Positions 39,359-49,608 of a stretch of DNA of 52,411 nt are shown in pieces. The DNA is taken from the NCBI GenBank assembly GCA_002783585.1, contig PFHB01000003.1, positions 1-52,411 of the forward strand. Direction: 5' to 3'. This DNA comes from Candidatus Omnitrophica bacterium CG_4_8_14_3_um_filter_43_15. Lineage in GTDB: Bacteria; Omnitrophota; Gorgyraeia; Taenaricolales; Taenaricolaceae. The position numbers were made by a program, and so were the translations under genes. The notes beneath the pieces are model-generated. The model saw nothing but the letters and a program-made list of their open reading frames with translations, searched no databases and was not told where the DNA came from. The stretch's first letter is position 1. Every line of letters starts with the position of its first letter.

Positions 39359-39769
39359 ATGCTTAAGAAAATATTTAAAAAGAATATAAATACAAGGGTA
39401 TTACCGCGTATAAAACTTGAGAATTTGATAAAATATAGGATAGATTCTGGCGCGCCAGGCAATGTTGCCATAGCAAATGTAAAAGATATAGGCGGCAGTG
39501 GAATACTGTTTTTGTCAAAGGCCGAACTCTCCAGGGAGAATATGCTTAGCATATCAATAAATTTTCCAGGGCTTGACCCTATAGAAACAAAGGCGCAGGT
39601 GGTAAGGGTAAGGCGGACTAAGGCAGGAGAGTATGAGATAGGAGCGCATTTTATCTCTATAGATGAACAGAAAAGGCGGGATCTTAGCCGCAGAATAGAG
39701 TTTATATTAAAAAAAATTGCCGATAGAAAATCCTTGTTGGGCGGGCTTAAGAGGGTATTTAGAATATAG
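39359..39769 (+). CDS. PilZ-domain protein (putative c-di-GMP receptor)
   Basis: A 136-residue protein with the two PilZ signatures: RVLPR (R13-x3-R17) and DIGGSG (a DxGxxG form of the usual D/NxSxxG). These residues bind cyclic di-GMP in characterised members; the Ser-to-Gly change makes binding likely but not certain. It is the first gene of the polysaccharide locus, so c-di-GMP control of export is a reasonable inference. No Shine-Dalgarno lies directly upstream. Confidence 0.72.
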   Translation: MLKKIFKKNINTRVLPRIKLENLIKYRIDSGAPGNVAIANVKDIGGSGILFLSKAELSRENMLSISINFPGLDPIETKAQVVRVRRTKAGEYEIGAHFISIDEQKRRDLSRRIEFILKKIADRKSLLGGLKRVFRI

Positions 39770-39770
39770 A

Positions 39771-40910
39771 ATGAAAATCTTCGGGGCGGGGATAATGGCT
39801 TTTACAGGTTTTTTATGCTTTTGCGGCTATGCCTTTGCCGAAGGCATAGATTTAGGCCCATGCAAGCTTTACCCTGTAATAAAAACAGAAGGGCGCTATG
39901 AAAGCAATATTTTTCAGATGTCAAGCAATACTAAAAGTGAACTGGTAAACACTATCACGCCGGAGATTTTGTTTAAGTTTAAATTATCAGGAGATAATGT
40001 ATTTGATATAAGCTATAAATATGAGATGATCAATTTTGATAGATACTCGAGCGATAATAGGCGGAATAATAAATTTAACGCAAATCTGGAATTATACGGC
40101 AGCAGTTATTTTTTTAAGCTCAAAGAGCGGTATGACGAGGTAACAAGCACTTATACCTATGCGGAATATTTCGATGATTATGTTCAAAATGAGGCTTTTA
40201 TTTCAACAGGAAGAGAGTTTAACGATATTTCTTTTGAACTTTTTTATGAAAATCTGGATTACGAATATAATAATATTGATTCTGTAAACAGCCGCAATGA
40301 CCATGTTTTCGATATAGCCGGATTTTATAATATTTTACCGAAAACCAAGGCGTTGGCAGAATATAGTTTTACAAAAATCAATTACGATAATTCTTCAGCA
40401 AAAGATGGAATGGCAAATGAGTTTTTGGTCGGAGTGCAGGGCGAATTGGCTCAGAAAATAACAGGTACTGTAAAGGCAGGTTACCAATCAAGAAATTACG
40501 ACGGCTATACTGACTGGAAAGAACCGGTTACTTACGCCAATATCGTGTATGAGGCGTCAGAAAAGACATTACTAGATGCCATGGCAGAAAGAAAACCGCT
40601 GGAATCGATTGATACAGCGCAGAATTTTTATGAAAGCAATATAGTGGGTTTTGGGATCAGGCACGATGTTACTGCCAAGACAGCAACGTATCTTAAACTT
40701 AAATATAATTTTGACAGATATCCTGCTACAAATACGGATTCTGTCAGGAGAGAAGATGATATTTGGAACGCAAAGATCGGCCTTGATATTAATTCAAGGC
40801 AGTGGCTTGACATAGGCGCTAACTATGAATTTCAGAAGAGAAATTCAAACATAAGTTCGAATGACTACGAAAATAATATAACGTCAATTTATCTGAAGGC
40901 GATGTATTGA
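39771..40910 (+). CDS. Outer membrane beta-barrel protein of the polysaccharide locus
   Basis: A 379-residue protein: signal peptide 1-23 (CGYAFAEG), then many alternating, aromatic-rich beta strands (DISYKYEMINFDRYS, FKLKERYDEV, SFELFYENLDYEYNN) ending in an aromatic C-terminus (KAMY). Proteins of this kind (EpsL/putative barrel porin type) accompany exopolysaccharide clusters and probably form an outer membrane pore for the polymer. I start at ATG 39771, one base after the preceding stop; the frame is open to 39717 inside that gene. Confidence 0.72.
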   Translation: MKIFGAGIMAFTGFLCFCGYAFAEGIDLGPCKLYPVIKTEGRYESNIFQMSSNTKSELVNTITPEILFKFKLSGDNVFDISYKYEMINFDRYSSDNRRNNKFNANLELYGSSYFFKLKERYDEVTSTYTYAEYFDDYVQNEAFISTGREFNDISFELFYENLDYEYNNIDSVNSRNDHVFDIAGFYNILPKTKALAEYSFTKINYDNSSAKDGMANEFLVGVQGELAQKITGTVKAGYQSRNYDGYTDWKEPVTYANIVYEASEKTLLDAMAERKPLESIDTAQNFYESNIVGFGIRHDVTAKTATYLKLKYNFDRYPATNTDSVRREDDIWNAKIGLDINSRQWLDIGANYEFQKRNSNISSNDYENNITSIYLKAMY

Positions 40911-40911
40911 T

Positions 40912-42009
40912 ATGGGCAAAAAATATTTAACTTTAACAGCAATTATTTTGGCCGCAGAGTTATTTGCCGCCCTGCCCTGCATGGGGAAAGCGCCCAAACA
41001 GGCCAAGGCCGGATACGGTGTTTGCGATGTGGCCATAGAATGCTTGGAAAACAAGAAGAAATCATACGATTCACAGGCTTATGAGCTAAACAGAGAAATA
41101 GCGCGGCTGCAGGAGAAACAGGATGCCGAAGCCGAGATGGATCAGCTTGTCATATATTTTATAGAGGCCCAGAATATGAGCGCGCTGGCCGGCAAACAGA
41201 TACAAGATTACTTGAAAAAGAAAGATCAGATAGAATTAGCCGGCAGCGAGCCTGACTATGTGGAATATAGGATTTCGGCGCATGATGAACTTCAGATAAA
41301 CGTTTATGGGGAACCTGACCTTACTAAAACAGTCAGGGTTGCCGCCGACGGAACCATATCATATCCGCTGATCGGCAAAGTTAATGTTGACGGGCTGACA
41401 ACGCAGGGGCTTGAAGAAAAATTAAGCAAGTTGTTAATTGACGGCGGTTATATTGTTAACCCGCAGGTCAGCGTATATGTAGAAAGGTTCAGCTCTGTGT
41501 CTATTTTAGGCGAAGTGCGTAATCCCGGGTCATATGAATTGAAGGGCAGGCTCAGTATTATGGACGCTATTGCCCAGGCCGACGGATTTAACATAGACGC
41601 GGATATAAACAACGTAAAAATATTAAGAATTGAAGACGGGCAGCAAAAGACAATCAATATTAAACTGGGCGATATTAAAAAAGGGATGGAAGGCGTGGAG
41701 ATAATCCTTAAGCCAAACGATACCATATTCGTTGAAAAAATAGGCAAGGCTACGGTGTTGGGCGAAGTAACCAGGCCCGGCACGTTTGAGCTTAAGGACA
41801 GGATTACTGTTTTGGAGGCAATAGCGATGGCAGGCGGTTTTACAGATATCGCCGCAATCAACGGCATGAGGATTATCCGTGAAAATCCGGGCAGTAAAAA
41901 GAAAGTGATAAGGATAAATGTTACGGATGTAATTTCCAGAGGAAAAAAAGAAAAGGATATAGATCTTGTTCCGGGCGATATAGTTTATGTGCCGGAGAGT
42001 TTATTTTGA
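40912..42009 (+). CDS. Polysaccharide export protein (Wza-type, SLBB domains)
   Basis: A 365-residue protein. Signal peptide (1-25) is followed by a helical, probably coiled segment (about 40-110), then the export domain YRISAHDELQINVYGEPDLTKTVRVAADGTISYPLIG (about 120-205) and two SLBB domains (VSILGEVRNPGSYEL; ATVLGEVTRPGTFEL). Wza-like octamers carry polymer through the periplasm to the outer membrane. The N-terminal coil is an addition to the normal form. It is 12 bases from the Wzc-type kinase gene. Confidence 0.9.
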   Translation: MGKKYLTLTAIILAAELFAALPCMGKAPKQAKAGYGVCDVAIECLENKKKSYDSQAYELNREIARLQEKQDAEAEMDQLVIYFIEAQNMSALAGKQIQDYLKKKDQIELAGSEPDYVEYRISAHDELQINVYGEPDLTKTVRVAADGTISYPLIGKVNVDGLTTQGLEEKLSKLLIDGGYIVNPQVSVYVERFSSVSILGEVRNPGSYELKGRLSIMDAIAQADGFNIDADINNVKILRIEDGQQKTINIKLGDIKKGMEGVEIILKPNDTIFVEKIGKATVLGEVTRPGTFELKDRITVLEAIAMAGGFTDIAAINGMRIIRENPGSKKKVIRINVTDVISRGKKEKDIDLVPGDIVYVPESLF

Positions 42010-42021
42010 GCGGGGCGTAAA

Positions 42022-43869
42022 ATGATACCGAAGTCGGATTTAAAAGAACTTAATTTTAACGATTACCTTGAGATTGCAGGCAAGCACAGATGGATCGTGG
42101 TGACTTTTTTTGTCGCTATAGTCAGTTTTGTCGCATTTTTTTCTTTTTGGGTGGAGCCGACCTACAGGGCGACCACTGTTATTTTAATAGAAAGGCAGCA
42201 GCCAAAGGTTCTTTCCGTGGAAGAGGTTTACGGCATGGGCTTAGCTGACAAAGAATATTATGAGACGCAATATAAGATATTGCGTTCACGCACGCTTATT
42301 AAGCTGATCTTTGACGATATGAATTTATATCTGGATCCGGAGTTTTCGGATGCAAGGGATCCGATAAGTGTTTTCATATCGCGGCTTACCATTGATCCGG
42401 TAAGAAATAGCCGTCTGGTAAACCTGCATTTTGACGGCAAAGACCCGCAGAAGATAACGACTATAGCCAACACTCTGGCGGAGCTGTACATAAAGCAGGA
42501 CGCGGAAATAAGGACAAAGGCCTCCAGGGATGCGGTGTCATGGCTTATGGAGCAGATTGTGTCAGTGAAAAAGAGGCTGGAGGAATCGGAAACGGCGCTG
42601 GTCAAATATATGGAGCAGGAAAAAATTACCGAATCGCCCGAAGCCGGCAATAAAGACAATACTGTGAATTTGCCGAAGACGTTAAAAAGGGAGCAGTTAA
42701 GGCTTGAGGTGGAGATATCGGAAATTTCAAGAAGATACGGCCCTAAACATCCCCAGATGGTCAAGGTTCTATCAGAGCTTGAATCGGTAAAATCAAAGCT
42801 GGATATTGAAACGCAAAATTTAATCAATCTTAACAGAAAGGCGGCTCAGTATACTATTTTAAAGAGAGAGGTTGATTCCAACCGGGACATTTACGAGACT
42901 CTTGTCAAGAGGGCCAAAGAGACAGGCGTTTCAGAGCAGCTTGAGGCGACTAATATCAGGGTTGTAGATCCAGCTGAGGTGCCTGATGGGCCTATCCGTC
43001 CGAATAAAAAGAACAATATAATTTTAGCCTGTTTAGTCGGGCTTATGCTGGGCGTCAGCACGGCATTTTTTATTGAATATATTGATAATACCGTAAAAGA
43101 CCCGGATGATGTTACTAATTATATAGGGCTTCCTTTTTTAGGGTATGTGCCCTCCGCAAGAAAAGAAGCGCGTACTGAGGATGAAATAGATTTGATAGTC
43201 TATCAGAAGCCGCATTCAGTTATATCCGAGGCCTATAGGTCAATACGGACATCAATTTTATTTGCCTTTGCGGGCAAGCCGTCAAAAACAATACTCATGA
43301 CCAGTTCAAGCCCCCAGGAAGGAAAGACCTCGGCGGCTATAAACCTGGGCATTACCATGGCAAATACCTCAGAGAAGGTCCTTCTTGTAGACGCGGATTT
43401 GCGTTGTTCACGGCTGCACAAGAGTTTCGGAATACAGAAAGAAAATGGTTTGAGCGATTATTTAGTCGGCAATATAACTCTGGACGCGGCAATAAAACCC
43501 ACAAGAATAGAAAACCTGTCTTTATTGACAGCCGGCTCTACCCCGCCGAATCCGGCGGAATTATTGCATTCCGGCAAGATGAAAGCATTTCTGGAAGATG
43601 CAATAAAAAAGTTTGACAGGATAATTATCGACGCGCCTCCGATATTGATGGTTACAGATGCCGCCATACTCGCTAATATTGTGGACGGCGTTATAATGCT
43701 TGTAAGATGCGGCAAGATCCATATAGAAATCGTTTCAAGGACCAAACAAAAACTTCAGGATTCCAAGGCCAATATACTGGGAGTGTTGTTGAATAACGTG
43801 GATTACGGCAAAGAGAGTTATTATCACTACTATTATTACAGCGACGAAGAAAAAAAGAAAAATGTATGA
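42022..43869 (+). CDS. Wzz/Wzc-type chain-length regulator and BY-kinase
   Basis: A 615-residue inner-membrane protein. An N-terminal Wzz domain with TM1 (about 25-45) and a periplasmic coiled coil leads to TM2 (about 330-355). The BY-kinase domain has Walker A SSPQEGKTSAAINL, Walker A' VLLVDADLR and Walker B IIIDAPP. The C-terminal tyrosine cluster YYHYYYYSDEE is the usual autophosphorylation site. It controls polymer length and export with the Wza-type protein upstream. It overlaps the next gene by 8 bases. Confidence 0.92.
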   Translation: MIPKSDLKELNFNDYLEIAGKHRWIVVTFFVAIVSFVAFFSFWVEPTYRATTVILIERQQPKVLSVEEVYGMGLADKEYYETQYKILRSRTLIKLIFDDMNLYLDPEFSDARDPISVFISRLTIDPVRNSRLVNLHFDGKDPQKITTIANTLAELYIKQDAEIRTKASRDAVSWLMEQIVSVKKRLEESETALVKYMEQEKITESPEAGNKDNTVNLPKTLKREQLRLEVEISEISRRYGPKHPQMVKVLSELESVKSKLDIETQNLINLNRKAAQYTILKREVDSNRDIYETLVKRAKETGVSEQLEATNIRVVDPAEVPDGPIRPNKKNNIILACLVGLMLGVSTAFFIEYIDNTVKDPDDVTNYIGLPFLGYVPSARKEARTEDEIDLIVYQKPHSVISEAYRSIRTSILFAFAGKPSKTILMTSSSPQEGKTSAAINLGITMANTSEKVLLVDADLRCSRLHKSFGIQKENGLSDYLVGNITLDAAIKPTRIENLSLLTAGSTPPNPAELLHSGKMKAFLEDAIKKFDRIIIDAPPILMVTDAAILANIVDGVIMLVRCGKIHIEIVSRTKQKLQDSKANILGVLLNNVDYGKESYYHYYYYSDEEKKKNV

Positions 43870-45241
43870 AGCCAAATTTTTTGATATTGCCATTGAAGCA
43901 TGTATAATCTTTCTGATAATTTTTACGCCTATGGCCTTCGGAAGCGTCGGGCTCGGCCCGCAGATAGTTTTTATTTCAATCAGCGAGTTTATATTTTTTT
44001 TATGGCTTCTCAAATCTATAAAGTCAGGCAGAACGGATTATTCATTTAGCGCCTTTAGTTTTTTATTTGTAATATTTCTTGCCGTAATTTTTTTCCAAAC
44101 AATACCCCTGCCAAAATTTTTACTAAAAGTATTATCACCAGCGATGTACCGCAATTACGTGGATTTTCTGCCGGGATATAAAGAGCATTTTATGTGGCGT
44201 AGTATAAGCGCTCATCCGCAAGCCGCGCGAATAGAATTTTTAAAATTTTTGTCATACGCGCTTATAATTTTTGTTATCGCTGATAATTTTAAAAAAAAAT
44301 CGCAGATCCTTCATGTATTGGGAGCCGTTTCTATCGCCGGATTTATAATAGCTATTTTCGGTATAGCCCAGAAATTCAGCTACAACGGCATGATTTACTG
44401 GGCCGTGCCTGTTCCGGAAGGCGCGGGGCCGTTCGGCCCCTTTGTCAATAAAAATCATTTTGCCGGGTTTATGGAGTTGGCCATTCCGATAACAGCGGTT
44501 TTTGTTTTTATAACGCAAAAAGCCGAAAAAAAGATATTTTTCGCCTTTATGGCTGTTGTTATGCTTTTATCCTTATTTTTATGCCTGTCAAGGGCCGGTA
44601 TAGTGAGTTTTTTTCTTGCCTGCGGTATTGTGATGGCGCTGGTTTTTTTAAGGCGGTCTTTGGCAAAATATATTTTTTATGCTCTTCCTGTAATCTTGAT
44701 AATCTTCGCGTTGATATTCTTGGTGACAAAGGGTGTTTTAGTGGAAAAATTTGCAGCCGCGCCGGAGGCCTTTTTAAAAAGGGCCGCAATATACAAAGAC
44801 ACCGTAAGGATGTTTTTAGATTTTCCGCTGTTTGGGTCGGGTTTAGCGGGTTTTACCGATATATTCCCCATGTACAAAACTTACGCCGGCGGTATGGTTT
44901 TCAGGCATCCGGAAAGCGACTGGCTGCAATTTTTATCGGAAACAGGACTGGCCGGATTTTTATGCATCGTGATTTCCATATGGTTATTTTTCAAAGACAT
45001 TCTATGCTGCCATTTTTTGGGCAAAGGCCGGTGCGTTTCTTTAAAAAACGTTAATTTGCGGCATGACAGGTTTATCCTGCTGATCATATCGGCAGGCATT
45101 GTGTCTATAATAAGCATAATACTGCACGGTTTTTTAGATGTAAACCTGCACATACCCTCTAATATGCTTTTAACCTGTATTGTTGCGGCAATATTAGTAG
45201 CCTCGGCGCATGTGAAATTTAAAGAAGATGACAATAAATAA
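43862..45241 (+). CDS. O-antigen polymerase/ligase-like membrane protein (first)
   Basis: A 459-residue protein with about 10-12 hydrophobic helices. The Wzy_C signature is visible: LSRAGIVSFFLACG, then a large periplasmic loop with FRHPESDWLQFLSETGLAG. This group includes Wzy polymerases and WaaL ligases, which sequence alone cannot separate. It is fused by overlap to the kinase gene and to a TPR gene. Confidence 0.8.
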   Translation: MYEAKFFDIAIEACIIFLIIFTPMAFGSVGLGPQIVFISISEFIFFLWLLKSIKSGRTDYSFSAFSFLFVIFLAVIFFQTIPLPKFLLKVLSPAMYRNYVDFLPGYKEHFMWRSISAHPQAARIEFLKFLSYALIIFVIADNFKKKSQILHVLGAVSIAGFIIAIFGIAQKFSYNGMIYWAVPVPEGAGPFGPFVNKNHFAGFMELAIPITAVFVFITQKAEKKIFFAFMAVVMLLSLFLCLSRAGIVSFFLACGIVMALVFLRRSLAKYIFYALPVILIIFALIFLVTKGVLVEKFAAAPEAFLKRAAIYKDTVRMFLDFPLFGSGLAGFTDIFPMYKTYAGGMVFRHPESDWLQFLSETGLAGFLCIVISIWLFFKDILCCHFLGKGRCVSLKNVNLRHDRFILLIISAGIVSIISIILHGFLDVNLHIPSNMLLTCIVAAILVASAHVKFKEDDNK

Positions 45242-46115
45242 AAATGTTACCAAAATAATATTTTTTATCGGCTTCTGGGCCGTTTTTTATAGCCAGGCTG
45301 TACTTTGGAGGAATTATCTGGCAGAAAGAACCGGCAGGCAGCCAGAATTAAATTTTATGAACGCGCAATACCATTTTCAGCGCGGCATAGAATATGGCTC
45401 TGAAGAGGAATTGTATAAAGCAGTAAAATTAGACCCAACTAACCCCCATACGCATCATAAACTGGCAAGTTATTATGTTTCTTTTTACGCAGGCGCCCGG
45501 CTGGACAGGGCTTATGAAGAATACAGAAAGGCGATGCTTTTTGCGGACGAAAAATTTCTATCAAAAATTTTGCAAGATGCATATGATAACGCGCAGAATA
45601 TTCAGCGTTTAAAAGAGATTGTGCCTAATACAGGCAAAGCGAGGTATTTATTTGCCGAGTTTTTACGCGATAAAAATATTTACGACGAGGCAATCCTGGA
45701 ATTCAAACAGGCCGCGCTAATGTCCGGACAAGCGCGCAATAATAAAATACTTGCCGGTTCGTATAACTGGATTGCCATTATATATATGTGGCAGGGCCGT
45801 TTTGCGGACGCGGTGGAATATTTTGATAAAGCGTTCTTTTGCGCGCGGGAGAATGTCCTTAAGTCCTGGATTTTGAGGAATTTGGGCAATACATACGCGG
45901 GTATGGAGGATTTTAAAAAAGCCGAAAGTGCCTGTAAAAAATCCATAGAAAGCGACCCATCTGCAGCCGCCAATTATTACACCCTGGGAAATGTTTACGA
46001 TAAGATTGGTTTGCCGAGACAGGCGCGCGACTGTTATTATACCGCATTAAAATTTACTAACGATAGATATCTTTTGGAACAGATATCAAAAAAATTAAAA
46101 GAGATAAACAGTTAA
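45228..46115 (+). CDS. Membrane-anchored TPR protein of the polysaccharide locus
   Basis: A 295-residue protein with one N-terminal transmembrane helix (about 6-25) followed by at least five TPR-like units, for example EEELYKAVKLDPTNPHTHHKLASYYVSFY and AVEYFDKAFFCARENVLKSWILRNLGNTYAGMEDFKKAESACKKSIE. Such proteins often pair with the Wzy-like membrane protein, whose gene it overlaps by 14 bases. It is probably an accessory to polymerisation or ligation in the periplasm. Confidence 0.8.
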   Translation: MTINKNVTKIIFFIGFWAVFYSQAVLWRNYLAERTGRQPELNFMNAQYHFQRGIEYGSEEELYKAVKLDPTNPHTHHKLASYYVSFYAGARLDRAYEEYRKAMLFADEKFLSKILQDAYDNAQNIQRLKEIVPNTGKARYLFAEFLRDKNIYDEAILEFKQAALMSGQARNNKILAGSYNWIAIIYMWQGRFADAVEYFDKAFFCARENVLKSWILRNLGNTYAGMEDFKKAESACKKSIESDPSAAANYYTLGNVYDKIGLPRQARDCYYTALKFTNDRYLLEQISKKLKEINS

Positions 46116-46117
46116 AA

Positions 46118-46936
46118 ATGGAAAAAATAGAAATAAAACCAGCCGACAGCTCCGGACTTTTTAATTTCAGAGAGTTATGGTCATACAGGGAGTTATTGTA
46201 TTTTTTGGTTTGGCGTAATATAAAAGCCCGCTACAGCCAGACAGCCATAGGTGTTTTATGGGTTGTTATACAGCCGTTGATGGTAATGCTGATTTTTAGC
46301 GTGCTTTTCGGAAGGTTAGCCAATCTTCCGTCGGAAGGGCTCCCTTACACTGTTTTCGTATTTTCCGGTTTATTGCCGTGGAATTTAATCGCCAACGCTG
46401 TCAGCGGAGCGGGGTCCAGTCTGATAATGAATAGAAATCTGGTGGCAAAGGTTTATTTCCCCAGGATCATCATACCTTTGGCAAGGGTGCTGGAGGGCTT
46501 GATAGATTTTGGCATATCCTGCTGCATCTTGTTTTGCCTGATTTTGTTCTATAAAATAATCCCTGCGCGGACGATAGTAGCCCTGCCGTTTTTTATTTTA
46601 TGGACAATTGTACTTGCGTTAGGCGTTGGATTTTGGTTGTCTGCGCTGAATGTCAGGTACAAAGACGTTGCCCATATAATGCCGTTTTTGTCGCAGATTT
46701 GGTTTTATGTTTCTCCTGTGGCCTATACCTTGAATTTAGTCCCGGAAAAGGCCCGCTGGCTGTATTCATTAAATCCTATGGTGGGAATAATAGAAGGTTT
46801 TAGATGGTCGTTATTCGCAAGAGGGGCAAGTTTGACAATAGTTTTCCCGGCCTCATTAATAATAACCGCAGTTATTTTTATAACAGGTTTGTTCTATTTT
46901 TACAACTCTGAAAAGACGTTCGCAGACATAATTTAA
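46118..46936 (+). CDS. ABC-2 polysaccharide exporter permease (Wzm type)
   Basis: A 272-residue inner-membrane protein with six helices. The N-terminal block FRELWSYRELLYFLVWRNIKARYSQTAIGVLWVVIQPL is characteristic of the Wzm/KpsM family, as is FLSQIWFYVSPVAYTLNLVPEKARWLYSLNPMVGIIEGFRW. It forms the channel that moves a finished lipid-linked glycan across the inner membrane, with the ATPase encoded 4 bases downstream. Confidence 0.92.
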   Translation: MEKIEIKPADSSGLFNFRELWSYRELLYFLVWRNIKARYSQTAIGVLWVVIQPLMVMLIFSVLFGRLANLPSEGLPYTVFVFSGLLPWNLIANAVSGAGSSLIMNRNLVAKVYFPRIIIPLARVLEGLIDFGISCCILFCLILFYKIIPARTIVALPFFILWTIVLALGVGFWLSALNVRYKDVAHIMPFLSQIWFYVSPVAYTLNLVPEKARWLYSLNPMVGIIEGFRWSLFARGASLTIVFPASLIITAVIFITGLFYFYNSEKTFADII

Positions 46937-46940
46937 AGAT

Positions 46941-48206
46941 ATGGCTAATATAGCGATTAAAGCGGAAGGCATAGGTAAAAAATATCTTATAAACCAGGTC
47001 AGGCGCGGCCCGTCTAATCTGCGGGACCATTTGTCCGATTCCTTAAGGCGGGCATTATTTTACGGGATTAGCCGCAAAAATCCGGATAGCCGTATTATGC
47101 ATGCCGTCTGGGCGCTTAAGGATGTCTCTTTTGAAATCGAGAGGGGCAGCGTAGTGGGCATTATCGGCAGAAACGGCGCAGGAAAAACAACCTTGCTAAA
47201 GATATTGTCCCGCGTCATAAGGCCCACTTCGGGATCAGCCGAAGTTTACGGCAGGGCAGGTTCTTTGCTTGAGGTCGGGCTCGGTTTTCACGAGGAGCTG
47301 ACAGGCAGGGAAAATATTTATCTTAACGGCGCCATACTCGGTATGAAAAAAAGAGAGATAGACCGGAAATTTGACGAGATAGTCAGTTTTTCCGAATTGG
47401 AGGATTTTTTGGAAACGCCCATCAAGTATTACTCCAGCGGAATGTATGTACGGCTGGCGTTTGCCATAGCGGCCCATTTACAGACCGAGATTCTTTTTAT
47501 AGACGAAATATTAAGCGTGGGCGACATGCGTTTTCAGAAAAAATGTATAAGCAAAATAGAAGAGGCCGGCAGGGAACGGACGGTGTTATTTGTCAGCCAT
47601 AATATGTCTCTTGTCAACGCGCTTTGTTCCTGCGCCCTGTTGTTAAACGGCGGCCGCCTTGAGGCAATCGGCGACAAGGAATCGATCATAAAAAAATATA
47701 TTGAAAATACCTACAAACTTATTGACACGGGTTTATCCTCCCGTACAGACAGGACCGGCAACGGCGCGATGCGTTTCGTGAAATATCATTTGGAAAACAG
47801 CAAAGGGCAAAAGGTTGCTGCCTTCAGGTCAGGTGAAGATGTTTCTATCGTTGTCGAATATGCAGGGGCCTTGGCCAAAAAGCTGCAGAACGTTTCCGTT
47901 TCATTTGTATTAAATGATTTTTTGGGCAATATCGTTACTGACCTGGCGAACAGGATAGCCGGTGATATATGGCATGAAGTGCCTCCGAAAGGCATAATAA
48001 AATGCCGCATCAAAAAACTGCCTTTAATGCCCGGGAAATATACATTTAACGCCTTCTGCCAGGTTAATGCCCTGGTTTCTGATATGATATGGAGCGCCGG
48101 TATCTTTGAGGTGGAGCCTGGGCCATTTTTTACCAGCGGCAGACTGCCGGATTCAGGTTTTGGGCCGGTATTATTTGAAAATGAATGGACCGTTGAGGGG
48201 TCATAG
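46941..48206 (+). CDS. ABC-2 polysaccharide exporter ATPase with glycan-binding domain (Wzt type)
   Basis: A 421-residue protein. The ATPase part has Walker A GRNGAGKTT (about 76-84), signature YSSGMYVRLAFA and Walker B ILFIDEILSVGD. Residues about 270-421 form an extra beta-rich domain (MRFVKYHLENSKGQ, FEVEPGPFFTSG) like the C-terminal carbohydrate-binding domain of Wzt, which recognises the polymer's end modification. This points to ABC-dependent export of a specific, end-capped glycan. Confidence 0.92.
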   Translation: MANIAIKAEGIGKKYLINQVRRGPSNLRDHLSDSLRRALFYGISRKNPDSRIMHAVWALKDVSFEIERGSVVGIIGRNGAGKTTLLKILSRVIRPTSGSAEVYGRAGSLLEVGLGFHEELTGRENIYLNGAILGMKKREIDRKFDEIVSFSELEDFLETPIKYYSSGMYVRLAFAIAAHLQTEILFIDEILSVGDMRFQKKCISKIEEAGRERTVLFVSHNMSLVNALCSCALLLNGGRLEAIGDKESIIKKYIENTYKLIDTGLSSRTDRTGNGAMRFVKYHLENSKGQKVAAFRSGEDVSIVVEYAGALAKKLQNVSVSFVLNDFLGNIVTDLANRIAGDIWHEVPPKGIIKCRIKKLPLMPGKYTFNAFCQVNALVSDMIWSAGIFEVEPGPFFTSGRLPDSGFGPVLFENEWTVEGS

Positions 48207-49601
48207 ATGCAGATGGACCAAATTAAATTAGACAGAAAACATATGCTTGTCATAGCGGCAGCCATTTTTATCGTATTTATATGGGCGCGTTATGTAAGCG
48301 CGCCGTTTTTTATATTTGTATTTTCGGCAGGGCTCCTGATTATGCTGCTGGCCAAGGAGGCGCTTTTATTTTATCTCTTTGCGGTATTTTTTTGGATGCC
48401 CACGTCGGTTAGCTACGGGCCTTTTGGAGAATTTTTAAAATTTAAGACGCTTCCTGAGGTGGGCATCTATATCTTTTTTACCGGCTGGTTTTTAAAAAGT
48501 ATCTTAACCGCAAAGGTCAGGAATGTAATAGAAGATATTTTAAAAACGCCTTTTTCGTTTCCTTTGGCTTTGTTTTTTTTAGGCGGGGCAATCGCCTATT
48601 TTCTGAATGATAATACGGGATGGGAAATAACTCAGGATTTATTTGTTAAAAATTGTATTTACGGGTTGACGGTGTACATATTGGCCAACAAAATCATTAA
48701 AACCCCGGGGCAACTTAATAAATGCCTGCTGGCTCTGGTGATAGGTTGTTTTATAATAGGCAGCAGGTATTTTTATTTTTTTCAGATAAGGCCTGAAGAA
48801 CTGTACGACACTGAGGAATCCATGCTAAGGCTCGGAGGTTTTGTCGAATTCGGCAAAAGCGCATTCGGCATCACATCTTTAGGCCTGGCGGCTTATTTGG
48901 CGGCCATATTGCCGATATCAGCCAGTTTGTTTTTTTCAAAATCAGGCGTTTTACAGAAAACCATCGAGTTTATAAGTTTCGCTTTTTTTTCTTATTTACT
49001 TATTCTTACCGGAAGCCGAAGCTGCTGGATCGCTGCCGCCATATCCACTGTTATTGTTTTTGTATTGCATATGAAATATACAAAGGCATATTATTTTAAA
49101 GGCATATTATTTCTGTTTTTGGCGTATCTTGGGTCTGTTACTGTTTTAGGCGATAAAATGCTGCCCGAATGGATTTTTAAAAGGGTAGAGACGTTGAGGT
49201 ATTTTTCCGGGGATATGAGCCTTTTACAGCGCGTAGATATATGGAGAGATAGTTTGCAACTCTTGGCTTTTAACCCGCTGGGCATGGGTTTTCAAAAAGC
49301 TTTTAACGTAGGCTCTTATTTTACCACGCCGCATAATATCTATCTTTCCATAGGATTGACTAACGGCATTTTGGGCCTGGCTGGATTTATCTGGTTTGTC
49401 GCGGCCTGGTTTAATGGGATGTTTTTGCGACTAGGATCAGAATCAATTTCAGACAAGGCAATCATCATAGGGCCTATCGCGGCTATAGTTTCTTTTTTAA
49501 TCTGCGGTTTTTTTGATTCGTACAACTATTTTTTCCTCAATATAAGCACTATATGGATAATTTTTGGGGCATCATCATTTCTTTTAAAGGATAAGGGATA
49601 G
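48207..49601 (+). CDS. O-antigen polymerase/ligase-like membrane protein (second)
   Basis: A 464-residue protein with about 11 hydrophobic helices. The Wzy_C signature is present: [14 protein letters not shown], and after a periplasmic loop [21 protein letters not shown] with the conserved His-Asn. It directly follows the Wzt stop (ATG is the next base). Two such proteins in one locus may divide the work of polymerase and ligase; which is which cannot be said. Confidence 0.82.
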   Translation: MQMDQIKLDRKHMLVIAAAIFIVFIWARYVSAPFFIFVFSAGLLIMLLAKEALLFYLFAVFFWMPTSVSYGPFGEFLKFKTLPEVGIYIFFTGWFLKSILTAKVRNVIEDILKTPFSFPLALFFLGGAIAYFLNDNTGWEITQDLFVKNCIYGLTVYILANKIIKTPGQLNKCLLALVIGCFIIGSRYFYFFQIRPEELYDTEESMLRLGGFVEFGKSAFGITSLGLAAYLAAILPISASLFFSKSGVLQKTIEFISFAFFSYLLILTGSRSCWIAAAISTVIVFVLHMKYTKAYYFKGILFLFLAYLGSVTVLGDKMLPEWIFKRVETLRYFSGDMSLLQRVDIWRDSLQLLAFNPLGMGFQKAFNVGSYFTTPHNIYLSIGLTNGILGLAGFIWFVAAWFNGMFLRLGSESISDKAIIIGPIAAIVSFLICGFFDSYNYFFLNISTIWIIFGASSFLLKDKG

Positions 49602-49608
49602 ATTTATT

